Below, piece by piece: positions 8,601 through 17,674 of a DNA stretch of 64,000 nt. Under the pieces are notes generated by a model, which saw nothing but the letters and a program-made list of their open reading frames with translations, did no database searches and had not been told where the DNA came from. The translations under genes were made by a program, and so were the position numbers. Source of the stretch: Desulfofarcimen acetoxidans DSM 771 (lineage in GTDB: Bacteria > Bacillota > Desulfotomaculia > Desulfotomaculales > Desulfofarciminaceae); the NCBI RefSeq assembly GCF_000024205.1, contig NC_013216.1, positions 4,481,625 to 4,545,624 of the forward strand. The letters run 5' to 3'. The first letter of the stretch is position 1. Each line of letters begins with the position of its first letter.

Positions 8601-11287
8601 GCCACTCCTGCATCCATAAAACCGTCACTGTTGCGGTCATAGACGGGGTATTTGTCCAGAACCCACTTATCAGTTGCTTTTAAGTGCTCCACCCCGAAAC
8701 CGGCGAGAGGCATGGGAACAGGCGGTTTCTCCTCCTTTTTCCAATCCAGCTCAATATGAGCTTTTTTATCCGGCAAAGGCCAGGGCAGGTCTATGGACAC
8801 ATCCAATTCGGCATGCACCAGGAAAGGATGGGGTGCTTTCACCACGACACCGGCATCCACACTCAGCCCAAGGGAAAAAGTAAATACCTTCAGGCTGACC
8901 TTTCCATGCATACTCATACCGCCTTCAGCCTGAAGAGGCTTAAACGTCAGGGAGGCATACTGTTCCATCCACGCTTCCAGAACCACGCTCAAGGGACCGA
9001 ATTTCCACTTGTTATCGTAGCCGATCCATGAACCCATCTGCATGCTCCTGTTATCGATCATAAAATACGCGTTGGCCTCAAACAGGCTGAGAATGGTAGC
9101 TCTGATCCTCTTCTCCTTTTCCTTTTGGCCAATATATAGATGCCAGTTCTGCGGATTGCTGAAATCAAAGAAGGCCTCCGACAGCCCGTGAACCTTAATG
9201 ACTTTGCCGTCCGGCTGCGGGTATAAAAAATTAGCTTCCATATTCATGAGGAAAGTGCCGACCCGGTTATCAAAGATAGCCAGAGTTTTGAATATGGCAT
9301 CATCGTTTAGCTGGCTGCGATCCTTTAAGAAGTTGGCCTTGCCCTCAATAATAATCACAGGGCCGGGTATCAACAGCACCAGCATGGTCTTAGCGGCAAA
9401 GGTATAACCGTTATCCGACTGGGTTCCCAGAATAAGTCCCGCACCGAAAGCCAGGCTATCCAGGTGATCCGACCACTTCTTTCTTTGTCCGCCCACTCCT
9501 CCGATTTTGCTGACACCCTCCGGATTGCTGGAATACCAGTCGTACCAGGTCTCATTGTCATTGGGCGGGTAGCCCTTGGTTGGCTCTACATTATAGCCAA
9601 AGAGCCCGGCCATGCCAAATATGCCAAGCCCCGTGTTAAGCAGAGGGATACCCACGGGCAGTTGAACCTCCAAAGCCGCATAGAAGAACTTGTAGGGAGG
9701 GTTTAAATTATTTTTCCCCGCCATAAACTGGGCGTCAATTGATACGTTAATAGGATAAATAACCAGCTTAATACCGCCCAGGAAACCGGTCTTGCCGGGT
9801 TCATTGATAAATGCCACCGCACCGTCAAATTTCAAGACGTTTTTGATCTCAAAACCTATGCCGATACCGGCTATTTCAAAGCTAATATCCGAAAGGTGAT
9901 CCGGATTCCACTTAATTTTCAGGCCTTCCACACTACCGGTAACAGGCACTCCGTCGATAATTTTTATGCTGCCGGAGATACCCACCCAGCGTTTTCCGTC
10001 GGCATCACTGCCAAAGCCGATTTTGGACAGGCTGGCAGAGAAACCCTTGAAATCCAGGCTTTTTTGCTTGGACATGTTAATCCAGCCACCGCCGATTTTG
10101 ACATGGCCCTTTGAATCTATAGAAAGCCCGGTTACTTCAAATTCCGGCCAGTCCATACCGCCGACCAGAGGCCTCACGCTGCCGTCAATACCGGCCATGA
10201 AAACCCCGTCCTCCAGGCCCAGCTTCAGACCTTTAATAGTAAGATCCAGTAAACCTTCCTTCTTAAAAGTGAAAAGACCGTTGCTATTTACAGGTTTTTG
10301 TCCTGCAGGAAGCAAGGCATTTAACGCACTCTGGTCCGAAGAAAGCCCAATTGCAAAGTCCCCGTCAGTGGAAATGCCCAGTTCCACTACAGCAGGTGAA
10401 TCAAAAAAGGGAAACATCACGGCACCCTGGATGGACGAGGAGGTAATAGTATTGTGCATAAACTCAAGGCTGATCTGCTTTAAGGCAAAGGGAATGTCGA
10501 ACAGGCTCCCCGCGCCCTGGCCGGTAAAACTTTTCCCGCCGGGATCGAGCTTAACCGTCCAGTTGCCGCTAATCTTTCCTGATATCCCACCGCTGCCGAT
10601 ATGGAAATTGGTTAACACCAGTTCACCGGGCAGCAGGGGAACATCCAGGCTATCCGGCAGGACCAGTTTCAGGGTTTTAAAGACCACTCCCTTCCACTCG
10701 TTGCCCAGACCCATGCTGATGGTTTCAGGCAATGACTGGTTTTCGGAAAAATCTATGGCAACAGTGCCTTCAATAATAAAACCTGAGTCGCCAATCATGG
10801 ATTGGGTTAGGGAAAACTCGTTATTACCGTCAAAACTTACATTCCAGTTGTTATCTACAATCATTTTTATGCCAATGGATATTTCCGTGTACTGCTGGAT
10901 CGGGTTATTCACCCATTTGCCGTCTTTTTGCACTACGGGATGAATCCAATCGCGGGAAAACCTGATCCTGACGGCACCGCCGAGAATAATCTTCCAGGAC
11001 GCATAATCTGTCTCATAGCCGACGGTCAGCAAGGCACCTGCTGCTCCACCGATTACCAGAGATATGCCGCCGAGACCGGGTAATTCGAAAACAACTTCTT
11101 TCCGGAAGCTTAAATCCATTTCAAACCTGCTTCCGGGCCCTGGCTTTAAAACTTCATCCTGGTAGCGGGTAACTATAACGTCTTTTAATTCCTCATATAA
11201 TTCCCCGGCCAGGCTCAGCTTGTCGAGCGGAATAAAATCAAGCCTGAATGCCTTTGTCAAAGGCAGGTATACATTGGGGTCCGCCAC
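5669..11287 (-). CDS. Giant beta-rich protein with EF-hand-like loop and lamin-tail-like domain
   Basis: About 1,872 residues from a GTG at 11285-11287, which lies 8 nt behind GGAGG; the longest frame begins 9 bases earlier, but that start would overlap the ribosome binding site. No signal peptide or membrane helix is visible. The first 800 residues are long amphipathic strands rich in Gly (for example LPVGIPLLNTGLGIFGMAG), resembling the uncharacterised DUF6603-type proteins. Near residue 885, DRNSDGFMD matches the Ca-binding pattern DxNxDGxxD. Residues of about 1668-1792 (NAEWVEI, DLSGFSIEY, AGTVIRIHTG) look like a lamin-tail domain. It is the last gene of a three-gene operon with a phospholipase D-like protein and another giant protein. 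The function is unknown. Confidence 0.85.
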   Translation of the reverse strand: MADPNVYLPLTKAFRLDFIPLDKLSLAGELYEELKDVIVTRYQDEVLKPGPGSRFEMDLSFRKEVVFELPGLGGISLVIGGAAGALLTVGYETDYASWKIILGGAVRIRFSRDWIHPVVQKDGKWVNNPIQQYTEISIGIKMIVDNNWNVSFDGNNEFSLTQSMIGDSGFIIEGTVAIDFSENQSLPETISMGLGNEWKGVVFKTLKLVLPDSLDVPLLPGELVLTNFHIGSGGISGKISGNWTVKLDPGGKSFTGQGAGSLFDIPFALKQISLEFMHNTITSSSIQGAVMFPFFDSPAVVELGISTDGDFAIGLSSDQSALNALLPAGQKPVNSNGLFTFKKEGLLDLTIKGLKLGLEDGVFMAGIDGSVRPLVGGMDWPEFEVTGLSIDSKGHVKIGGGWINMSKQKSLDFKGFSASLSKIGFGSDADGKRWVGISGSIKIIDGVPVTGSVEGLKIKWNPDHLSDISFEIAGIGIGFEIKNVLKFDGAVAFINEPGKTGFLGGIKLVIYPINVSIDAQFMAGKNNLNPPYKFFYAALEVQLPVGIPLLNTGLGIFGMAGLFGYNVEPTKGYPPNDNETWYDWYSSNPEGVSKIGGVGGQRKKWSDHLDSLAFGAGLILGTQSDNGYTFAAKTMLVLLIPGPVIIIEGKANFLKDRSQLNDDAIFKTLAIFDNRVGTFLMNMEANFLYPQPDGKVIKVHGLSEAFFDFSNPQNWHLYIGQKEKEKRIRATILSLFEANAYFMIDNRSMQMGSWIGYDNKWKFGPLSVVLEAWMEQYASLTFKPLQAEGGMSMHGKVSLKVFTFSLGLSVDAGVVVKAPHPFLVHAELDVSIDLPWPLPDKKAHIELDWKKEEKPPVPMPLAGFGVEHLKATDKWVLDKYPVYDRNSDGFMDAGVAAEPADALDKAPPVPLDAKPVIIFAKPVEDASAVADNPQPSPGPQAAGKYMYKYRLTGIRLEKRPRSGGNWVTCDPQKIRAKWQVVTEGGRLVNTKLMLWSRTAFDISREMTNNELWEGSLGQEGICLHDLEPKAVRIDFEDMDPDIYLPRIFIEEDGSIFRGRYPVKVVEYISPWKTQRALYLNSYSSYRPARLINIDFAGYLGKVFDNPFKIDRVEFRVGNSHAAKVEIVPVNGGGGFALYNFTEIILPPSDKIYIKLYNSYPVTITAYSRDIVVGGRMADPAVSDSCVNTVSFQGKAIDRLLFMVAEAHTAYLTGFGCEEPEWHAETTPNLNIVFPEKLHDLSLFIGNSSSLVLTAYDEQHKQLVRQNINTTQDAAGCEPVKLTGDIRQINLEGDVLISSVAYITAVENERFEAEEKARQHLKEKTEQSWSCHEADLLEAGMCYRISVDTEAFRDNECFKFTEYAYFKTENPPGVYPANSTGESYPYAGPLKDLSLYVHKTIPSDGQKPVYCTYDIGVLYNESYVDQMYRQANLPLQVKLYDNNDRPVTDDEGNEVQVDNQWGDNPQTYLTREEEQWVKMVNDHGCATITHTQKPKSRNLFIQGVTMKPETLYRARLVACGTSGEVYTVYRFSFITSKFAGFTHQVQSFRDAAWSYGRLTGQSVLPGSGAKAKLEAILAGLNPYDSYNSGLESERFERIAQVFGLGVRQLPQTVEILALDDESGCCGYLLESPEPFDWERTSLEISFAEQNLIIRDSVALEEAVGQVKIVESAVPGEAGAGVDRNAEWVEIILLKTCDLSGFSIEYKGFDLLMPGSSQPASDFVNYYTFGPEKSLPAGTVIRIHTGEAVEQTNLSEEIEHRFLSLGKCRFHSTGNIFRIRDASGAVIHRLAREPGAAYVRKESILLRNSDSTRAFVFFPAGIEKAGQVSPGNYRLSFNFRRNIGNDRPIMKKMGSDSAESTGIRFTLPAVLPAL

Positions 11288-11299
11288 ATTAATCACCTC

Positions 11300-12838
11300 C
11301 TATTCTCTTTCCGGACCGGAATAGGGATCGACTATATTGCGCATCATTTTTTGCTGGGTTAGAGGATCCGGCCCAGGGTATTTTGTGGAACTGTACTTTA
11401 ATCTTCCGTCCTTGTAATCCAGGTATTGGACAAATAAATTATAGGCTGTATCATAGTTTTCCAAACCGGCCGGTTCCACCCACATATGCTCGGCCCAGAG
11501 CTGCATTCTTAAATCCCTGGCAAATTGATTATTGGAATCAACCACCCCGATATGAAGTTCACTGTCATTTGTCATACTGCGCTGGTTGATATTAGCTGAA
11601 CCTATAAGGGCAAATTCGTCATCGCAAATCATCACTTTCGAATGAATATAGATATCTACTTCGCCGTTATTGGGATAAGCCGCTATAAATCTCCCGGGAG
11701 CTGTTATGGCCTGAGTAGCCAGGTAATGAAGCCCGGTATTGCGCTGGAACAGAGAATTATCACTGACAAAATCCTCAGACCCATTAGGAATGACGGCTAT
11801 GACATCAACCCCCCTCTGCAGTGCTTTGGCCAGTTGATAGATGATATCGCTTTCCCTGGCAGCACCGGTTTGTCCCGGAGCGGGAATCCGCTCGTAACAG
11901 GGAGGCCAGTCAAAGGGCAGAAGATACTGGTCCTCAATGTATATATATTTCTGAGCTTTTTTAATGGCATTTAAATATGAGGCCCAGATAGTAAACTCGC
12001 CCTCACCGGCCCAAGAATAATGTCCGGGAAAAGCTGTCCGCCCGTAAGTTCTCAGCACCTGTACCGAATGGGTGCCGGCTGCTGCCGGAGAAGAAACCGG
12101 GGTATTGATTAACGGTAACGATACATAAGCTGTGATACCTAAAATAGAAGCAGTATAAAGACCTATGCTGCGGGAGGAATCATTCCACCTTTCAATAAAA
12201 GTCTTTTCCACATCAGCCACCGCGGGCCCCTCCAGCAAAACCCCCAGGTCATGGGAGGGACTAGGAGCATAAATAGGATGCCGGTCAGGGTTATGCGTTA
12301 AATGCTGCTCGGTATCCCAGCGGCTGTAGTTCAGATCAATAGATCCCAGCATGGCTTTGGCAACTGTATCAGTCTTAAAGCAGGTAAATTTCTGGTGGTT
12401 GCTGCCGGCCGGCGGGTAGCGTTCATCAATACAGGCATTAGACAAGCCTCCGGCACTTAACTTTACCAGATTGGTACGGTTTCCGCCCTGTATATTGGCA
12501 CACATCAAAGGGTAAACAGCCACCCCGGCATTATGGGCTTTTAGCAGCAGATCTTCGGCGTCGGTGTCAGGATGAGTGTGCCCCAGGGTAGCTACAGCTG
12601 ACATAATAAAAGCCGCGTGATAAATCTCCCGCCGGTTAGACTGCGCGTAAGTGATATCCCTCACCAGGTCATGCCAGGTCTTCATATAATTTGCCCCGTC
12701 AATTAGCGGCGTTACTTTATTACCGTCCGTATAGCTGCTTAAGGTACTGCCGCTGAAACGTTTTACCGGAGGGAAAGAAGTTCCCGAAGCATTAAAATCA
12801 AGAAACCATTTATTTTTCAATTCATCCAGTGTCGGCAT
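11300..12838 (-). CDS. Phospholipase D-superfamily protein
   Basis: About 512 residues from the ATG at 12836-12838, with GGAGGAG 6 nt upstream (the frame extends to a TTG at 12844). The C-terminal catalytic motif is intact: HSKVMICD (His399, Lys401, Asp406) followed by GSANINQRSM. The N-terminal one reads NHQKFTCFKTD with GSIDLNYSRW; His148 and Lys150 are present but the canonical Asp place (155) holds Lys, with Asp two residues later. PLD enzymes use one motif from each half to cleave phosphodiesters in lipids or nucleic acids. No signal peptide is visible. It sits between two giant proteins with tight spacing, so it probably acts with them; the substrate is unknown. Confidence 0.88.
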   Translation of the reverse strand: MPTLDELKNKWFLDFNASGTSFPPVKRFSGSTLSSYTDGNKVTPLIDGANYMKTWHDLVRDITYAQSNRREIYHAAFIMSAVATLGHTHPDTDAEDLLLKAHNAGVAVYPLMCANIQGGNRTNLVKLSAGGLSNACIDERYPPAGSNHQKFTCFKTDTVAKAMLGSIDLNYSRWDTEQHLTHNPDRHPIYAPSPSHDLGVLLEGPAVADVEKTFIERWNDSSRSIGLYTASILGITAYVSLPLINTPVSSPAAAGTHSVQVLRTYGRTAFPGHYSWAGEGEFTIWASYLNAIKKAQKYIYIEDQYLLPFDWPPCYERIPAPGQTGAARESDIIYQLAKALQRGVDVIAVIPNGSEDFVSDNSLFQRNTGLHYLATQAITAPGRFIAAYPNNGEVDIYIHSKVMICDDEFALIGSANINQRSMTNDSELHIGVVDSNNQFARDLRMQLWAEHMWVEPAGLENYDTAYNLFVQYLDYKDGRLKYSSTKYPGPDPLTQQKMMRNIVDPYSGPERE

Positions 12839-12851
12839 GGACAACTCCTCC

Positions 12852-15800
12852 CTACGGATTGACTGCCGGCAGCTGTGCCGTGTGATATACCTTATTGGTA
12901 TTACCGGAACGGTTGACTGCCTTTAGCCTGTATTCAAAAGACTTATACCATAATTCATTTTTATGTGTAAACTCAGCGGTCCCTTCAGCCAACCAGCCTG
13001 AGGCATTGGAAAAATCAGCCGCGGTACCGGCCCGATACTGAACCAATATTGATAAGCCCGGTTCGGGCGGCGCCCATTTCAGCCGCACGGCTGTGTAAAG
13101 CTTCTGCCCGGCAGCAGTAGGAGAGGCAAAGGAATATATTACACCGTTTTCATCAAGGTACACCCATTCCAGGGAGATAATCATCGGCGGCTCGGGGGGT
13201 GCCGTATCGAAAGCTTGACCTGTAAAAACTTCCGAGGCCGGCGACTTAATCTTCATATCGCCGCCCTTTTGTTCTATCACAGCAGCAGCAATTACTCTGT
13301 AATAATATTTCTTACCGCCATCGACCCCCATATCGGTAAACCGGTCAGTACCGGCGACAGCTGAATAGGCATCCGAAACATCGGCTTTTAAAAGCTTCAT
13401 GCGCCTGATATCTTCCGAGTCTCTTTCATTTTCAGCCCTGTAAACCAGGTAACCGGCAATTCCCGTCTCCAAACATGGTGACCATTTTATAGTGATCCGG
13501 CACTCTCCTCCTTCTACTCCGGTTATTCTGGGTACTGAGACAAGAGCTGTCTTAGACAGGTAAACCGGGTAAGAAGCAGGTCCGTAATCTCCCGCTGTTC
13601 CCAGTTCATTCACGGTTTGCAGACGGTAAAAGATCACATTTTCAGAATTGCCGTCCAGTGTATCGTCCACAAACAACAGTAAGGACCGGTCTATTGGCAG
13701 ACTCTCGGGTTCCCAATAATTTCGCTTATTCTGAAAATTTGCATCCTCCGGATCAATGGCTTCCAGATTCAACTTAACAAAGGCCTTCTCATTTCCCGGC
13801 ATATTGACCAGTGCTTTTAGCAGGACGTTTCTGTGCTGGTCCATGAGCAGGGACTTGTAGTCTACCAGGCCCGGGTTGATTACCCGCTGCTTTATTTCGT
13901 TTCTGTAAAGACCCAGGCCAAGGCTGTCAATATAGGCATCGGCATCGCTGATACGCAGAACCCCTCCGGCTGTGGCAGCCATTCTTTCTTCCCGGTCTAC
14001 CATAAAGACAGTCTCATCCAGGGCCCTGTGGACAAAATATCTCACAGCGGGATTTTTAGTCCATCTTAATGCATAGCGGGACTTTCCATAGTAGTCAGCC
14101 GGGGTTGTATAATCACCGGGCATGTCCGGTAAGACCTGGGCCGGGGGCTTTTCACGGTATACCGCTACAATGGCTGCGGGCCCGGACACGCTGCCCTCTC
14201 CCTCCGGGTTGACCGAACTGAAGCCTATCTGGGCATATACTGTTTTATTGTCTTCCCCCGGGTACAAAGGAGGGTTATATATAAATGCTTCATACTGCTC
14301 CTTGCCCGGCAAAGCAGCCTCACTGCGCAACAGCGTCTGCCAGCTGCCGGCCCGGGTGTAATCCACGAAAGCCGGTGTACCGGGCAGCAGAGGCAGAGCA
14401 AAGAAATCGCCTTTTTGGGGATATACTTTAGGCACTGTTAAAATAAGGCCAGCAGCAGTGCCTGTTGCGAAACCGATAGACTGCACCGGGTAAGACTTTT
14501 GTTTTATAGTTACGGTATTTGGCCGCCCAAAATTGACATTCGCAGGGTCAGTCACCAACTCCAGCTGCAAACTGCTGCCGGTTTCAACAACGCTGCTTAT
14601 TTTATAAGTACCTGACTCACAGGTTAAAAAATCATCCTTTTGGGGTATAGTCTTTCTTATACTGAAAATAAACCTGCCATCCGCTGCCCGTTTGCTGTAC
14701 AGAATTTCGTGTGCTGCCTGATTCATCTGCAGGGCAAGTCCGCCAAAAGCTCCTGCCGGAATTCTGTTATTGAAGTAATCCGTCTGCAAATCCAGCAGCA
14801 TGCCGTTCTCTGCCGGTTGTGTAACCAGACTTCCCTGCACTACATTCAACCATCCCGGTTGAAAATAAATATTGAACGAGCTGACATCAGGCGCCTGTCT
14901 CTGCAGGGATTCATTCCATTTCCAACGCACTCGAAGTACAGGCTTATTGTTGTTTTTTGCTGCCTCTGACTTCTCCAGCTGTGAGAGATAAGGGTCCTGT
15001 GGATCCAGGTATTTAGCCTCCGCCCCTGAGGGGGGCGGCGGAACACTGGCTGTCAGATTAACACCGATCCAGCTGCAGTACTGGCTCACTCTCCCCCAGA
15101 TATCCACGGCAGCAACGCTATACTCATAAGTATCACGAGATGACACGGCATCAGTATAAAAAATAATGTCTGCACCCGCATTCTTTTGAGACGGGACCAC
15201 CAGTGGTTGTCCGGAGGTTAATAAAACCGGTGCCGATCTGGCTGTCTGGCGTTGTATATGATACATAACCGGCATATCTGACAGGAGACAGCCGTTTTCG
15301 TTTAAAGGTATATCCCAGGTTAAACCGGCTGCGTAGCGCTGATCCAATACAGTTCCGTCAGGCAAGGTTTTGCTCATTCCCGATTGCGGAGTTGCTTTAA
15401 GCCCCCGGGGTACAGTAAGCGGTTCGGGCTTCTCCTGACAGACTCCATACAGATCATAGTTATAAGTGCCATAATCAAAGAATTTTTCCCCCGTATAAAT
15501 CTTATAGAAAATGATATTGGCCCTTACAAGTACCGGCTTCTCAATCTGTCCAAGAGGAGGTTTTTTAATATCACCGAGCCTGTCATTAATAATAAAGGGG
15601 GGTTTGGTGATTTTAACCACCTGTCTTATTACCACAGAGGTAATACTGCTCTTGCTGTGAACAGCCAAAATACCTTCCGGGCGCGAAAGAATCATACTGT
15701 CAACCAGAGTATCCTGGCTGTAGGCCTCTATCTTAACGGAACCGGCGGAATGACTGGCATACATGCAAAATTCCCTGACAGTGGAGGTAAAATCGATAGT

Positions 15801-17054
15801 TACCGGCCCATCCGTCAGCAAATAACGCAAGCCTCTGCCGGCATTTGTCAGGGTTAAAGGTTTACTTTCAATTATTACGCCCTGGCCGGGACTGTCAAAA
15901 ACAAGACCTTCCACATGAAAAATATTATAGAATCTCTTACCGACATTCCAGCTTTCAAAGTCAATGCACTTTTCTAAATTCCACAGGGTCCCCCTGGGCC
16001 AGGTGGCTGTAATTCTATAATCATAATAAACACCTTTGCGAGCATCCGTGTCTGCCCAATAAAGTGCCAGCATGCGGGCAATATAAGGATTTACAGCCGA
16101 AAGAAGAACCATGTCAAGAGCAGGCATATTTATTTCTACATTAGGTTGTTCAGAGGCACCGGATGCCAGCTCATCCCGGCAATTAAGCCTGTTGCTTCTC
16201 ATGGGCACACTACCGGCATCACTTACCATAATTTTCAGTAAATTTTGGAATTCACTGAAATAGGGCTTGTAGAAAGACCGCGGCTTGACTGGCATGCGAC
16301 AGGCAGCCAACAGCCAATCCGGGTTGTTGCGGGCAATCATATCAACCGTCCATCTGCCGGCGGGCAAAATACCGCTGTTTATTTTTAATAAATCCAGGAT
16401 GCACTCAGGAGCAACATTTACCGGCAAACCAAAAGAGCACCTGGCATTAACCGGCCCCTGCCAGCCACTGTCAATATCCTCAACAACATATAATCGTATT
16501 TCACAAAGATAAAGGCGAATTCCCCGCATTTTAAGGCTGTTGATACCCTGTGAGGAAAGGGTTATGGTTTGCCTGCCGTTGATGTTCTGGTAATTACGTC
16601 TTTCTATGACTTTATCCTCTTCGAAAGCTGTTAGCTCTATATGACCGCCGTCATTAAAAAAAACATCAATTTCTACTTTATGCATTGGATCAGAAAATTC
16701 GATTTTAACCGGGGCTTCCACATAAAGACACCGCACAACTGCACCGCCAAAACTCATCTCCACAACACTTAACTGTTTCTCCTGGGCTGTAATAAGAGCT
16801 GAATAAGTTTTTTTCCCGGCTGCGAAATGCATAATATACGGGATATTTATGAAATCATCTCTAACCCTGTCAAAGCCCAATTTAGCTCCCCCGGAATTCC
16901 TCCAATCAGCCAGCCTCCTGTACAGCTTAAAACCGTCCAAAGGGAAACCCATATCCGGGTCAAAGGCCCACCTTAGATGAATACCGGCTTCCAGGCCGTC
17001 GCTGCCATCGGTTCCATGAGCTATCATGGCTAAATTTTTAGGATTAACCGGCAT
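12852..17054 (-). CDS. Giant protein with fibronectin type III-like modules
   Basis: 1,400 residues from the ATG at 17052-17054 behind AGGTGGTG. The N-terminus (HLRWAFDPDMGFPLDGFKLYRR) and repeats such as ITIKWSPCLETGIAGYLVYRA, with YYYRVIAA, and YDYRITATWPRG have the strand pattern of fibronectin type III domains, most clearly from about residue 1,170 to the end. The middle contains strand-rich segments without a recognised family. No signal peptide, membrane span or anchor is seen. It is the first gene of the operon, 13 bp before the PLD start. Fn3 modules usually bind partners or surfaces; here they could scaffold the PLD protein. The function is unknown. Confidence 0.82.
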   Translation of the reverse strand: MPVNPKNLAMIAHGTDGSDGLEAGIHLRWAFDPDMGFPLDGFKLYRRLADWRNSGGAKLGFDRVRDDFINIPYIMHFAAGKKTYSALITAQEKQLSVVEMSFGGAVVRCLYVEAPVKIEFSDPMHKVEIDVFFNDGGHIELTAFEEDKVIERRNYQNINGRQTITLSSQGINSLKMRGIRLYLCEIRLYVVEDIDSGWQGPVNARCSFGLPVNVAPECILDLLKINSGILPAGRWTVDMIARNNPDWLLAACRMPVKPRSFYKPYFSEFQNLLKIMVSDAGSVPMRSNRLNCRDELASGASEQPNVEINMPALDMVLLSAVNPYIARMLALYWADTDARKGVYYDYRITATWPRGTLWNLEKCIDFESWNVGKRFYNIFHVEGLVFDSPGQGVIIESKPLTLTNAGRGLRYLLTDGPVTIDFTSTVREFCMYASHSAGSVKIEAYSQDTLVDSMILSRPEGILAVHSKSSITSVVIRQVVKITKPPFIINDRLGDIKKPPLGQIEKPVLVRANIIFYKIYTGEKFFDYGTYNYDLYGVCQEKPEPLTVPRGLKATPQSGMSKTLPDGTVLDQRYAAGLTWDIPLNENGCLLSDMPVMYHIQRQTARSAPVLLTSGQPLVVPSQKNAGADIIFYTDAVSSRDTYEYSVAAVDIWGRVSQYCSWIGVNLTASVPPPPSGAEAKYLDPQDPYLSQLEKSEAAKNNNKPVLRVRWKWNESLQRQAPDVSSFNIYFQPGWLNVVQGSLVTQPAENGMLLDLQTDYFNNRIPAGAFGGLALQMNQAAHEILYSKRAADGRFIFSIRKTIPQKDDFLTCESGTYKISSVVETGSSLQLELVTDPANVNFGRPNTVTIKQKSYPVQSIGFATGTAAGLILTVPKVYPQKGDFFALPLLPGTPAFVDYTRAGSWQTLLRSEAALPGKEQYEAFIYNPPLYPGEDNKTVYAQIGFSSVNPEGEGSVSGPAAIVAVYREKPPAQVLPDMPGDYTTPADYYGKSRYALRWTKNPAVRYFVHRALDETVFMVDREERMAATAGGVLRISDADAYIDSLGLGLYRNEIKQRVINPGLVDYKSLLMDQHRNVLLKALVNMPGNEKAFVKLNLEAIDPEDANFQNKRNYWEPESLPIDRSLLLFVDDTLDGNSENVIFYRLQTVNELGTAGDYGPASYPVYLSKTALVSVPRITGVEGGECRITIKWSPCLETGIAGYLVYRAENERDSEDIRRMKLLKADVSDAYSAVAGTDRFTDMGVDGGKKYYYRVIAAAVIEQKGGDMKIKSPASEVFTGQAFDTAPPEPPMIISLEWVYLDENGVIYSFASPTAAGQKLYTAVRLKWAPPEPGLSILVQYRAGTAADFSNASGWLAEGTAEFTHKNELWYKSFEYRLKAVNRSGNTNKVYHTAQLPAVNP

Positions 17055-17381
17055 AAGACACCACCTGACCTTAATTAAATTTGTATTTATGTAGCACTAC
17101 TAAAAATCATTACCATAACTTTAGCAAATAATAACCAGTTAGTAAACTACTAATCCAAGTAGTAGTTACGTACACATTACTAACTTATCATTACGTAAAA
17201 ATATTGGTGCATACTGATTTCCTTTTTTATCTATCAATACGAAATTAAAATCTTTTTTTAGTTCCTTTTTCAACTTTCCGTATCGGTAATTGTAATCAAA
17301 ACTAAAGTCAAGTTTTTGTATATATAAATGCCTGACAAAGAATAATAAAAATAGATAGCTAGAGTCAGGAGGAAATATCTG
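17055..17381. other. Divergent intergenic region with inverted repeats
   Basis: AT-rich spacer between the giant-protein operon and a small plus-strand gene. It holds CTACT/AGTAG (about 17147-17162) and TTACGTA/TACGTAA (17166-17172 and 17192-17198) inverted pairs, which could be operators for the operon. An 82-codon minus-strand frame here lacks a ribosome binding site and I do not accept it. No confident promoter was picked. Confidence 0.4.
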
Positions 17382-17576
17382 ATGAACAACAGCCGTGCCG
17401 CAGTTGATCTGCAAAAAATCAAAGAAGAGGTAATTAATACCTACAATGTTTTAATCACTGAAGTTGAGCAGTCAAGCGATCGTGAAGAAAAGAACCGGCA
17501 AATCAACACCTTAAAAGAAGCAGTCAATCAAACAGAACAGCTGGTCAAGCAGTATTTTTCACAAAGCAGTGATTAA
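17382..17576 (+). CDS. Small helical protein, unknown
   Basis: 64 residues, starting at an ATG 9 nt after AGGAGG, a strong ribosome binding site. The sequence is charged and helical with heptad-like spacing (EEVINTYNVLITEVEQ, TLKEAVNQTEQLVKQYF), so a short coiled coil is likely. No family is recognised. It lies between the divergent giant-protein operon and an IS630 element, and may have lost a downstream partner to the insertion. Confidence 0.7.
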   Translation: MNNSRAAVDLQKIKEEVINTYNVLITEVEQSSDREEKNRQINTLKEAVNQTEQLVKQYFSQSSD

Positions 17577-17674
17577 TCTTTACAGTTTCTATATAGAAGT
17601 GATTAATAAAGTAATGGTAATTTTTACTCCTATCCTGTAAAATAGAATCAAGTGTGGGGAGGGGTATTATTACC

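Noticed and set aside
9966..10943. 325-codon plus-strand frame inside the giant protein gene
   Set aside because: Proline/Ser-rich antisense shadow of a GC-richer gene; no ribosome binding site and no family resemblance.
17166..17414. 82-codon minus-strand frame overlapping the small helical gene
   Set aside because: AT-rich, no ribosome binding site, and it covers the well-supported start of the plus-strand gene.
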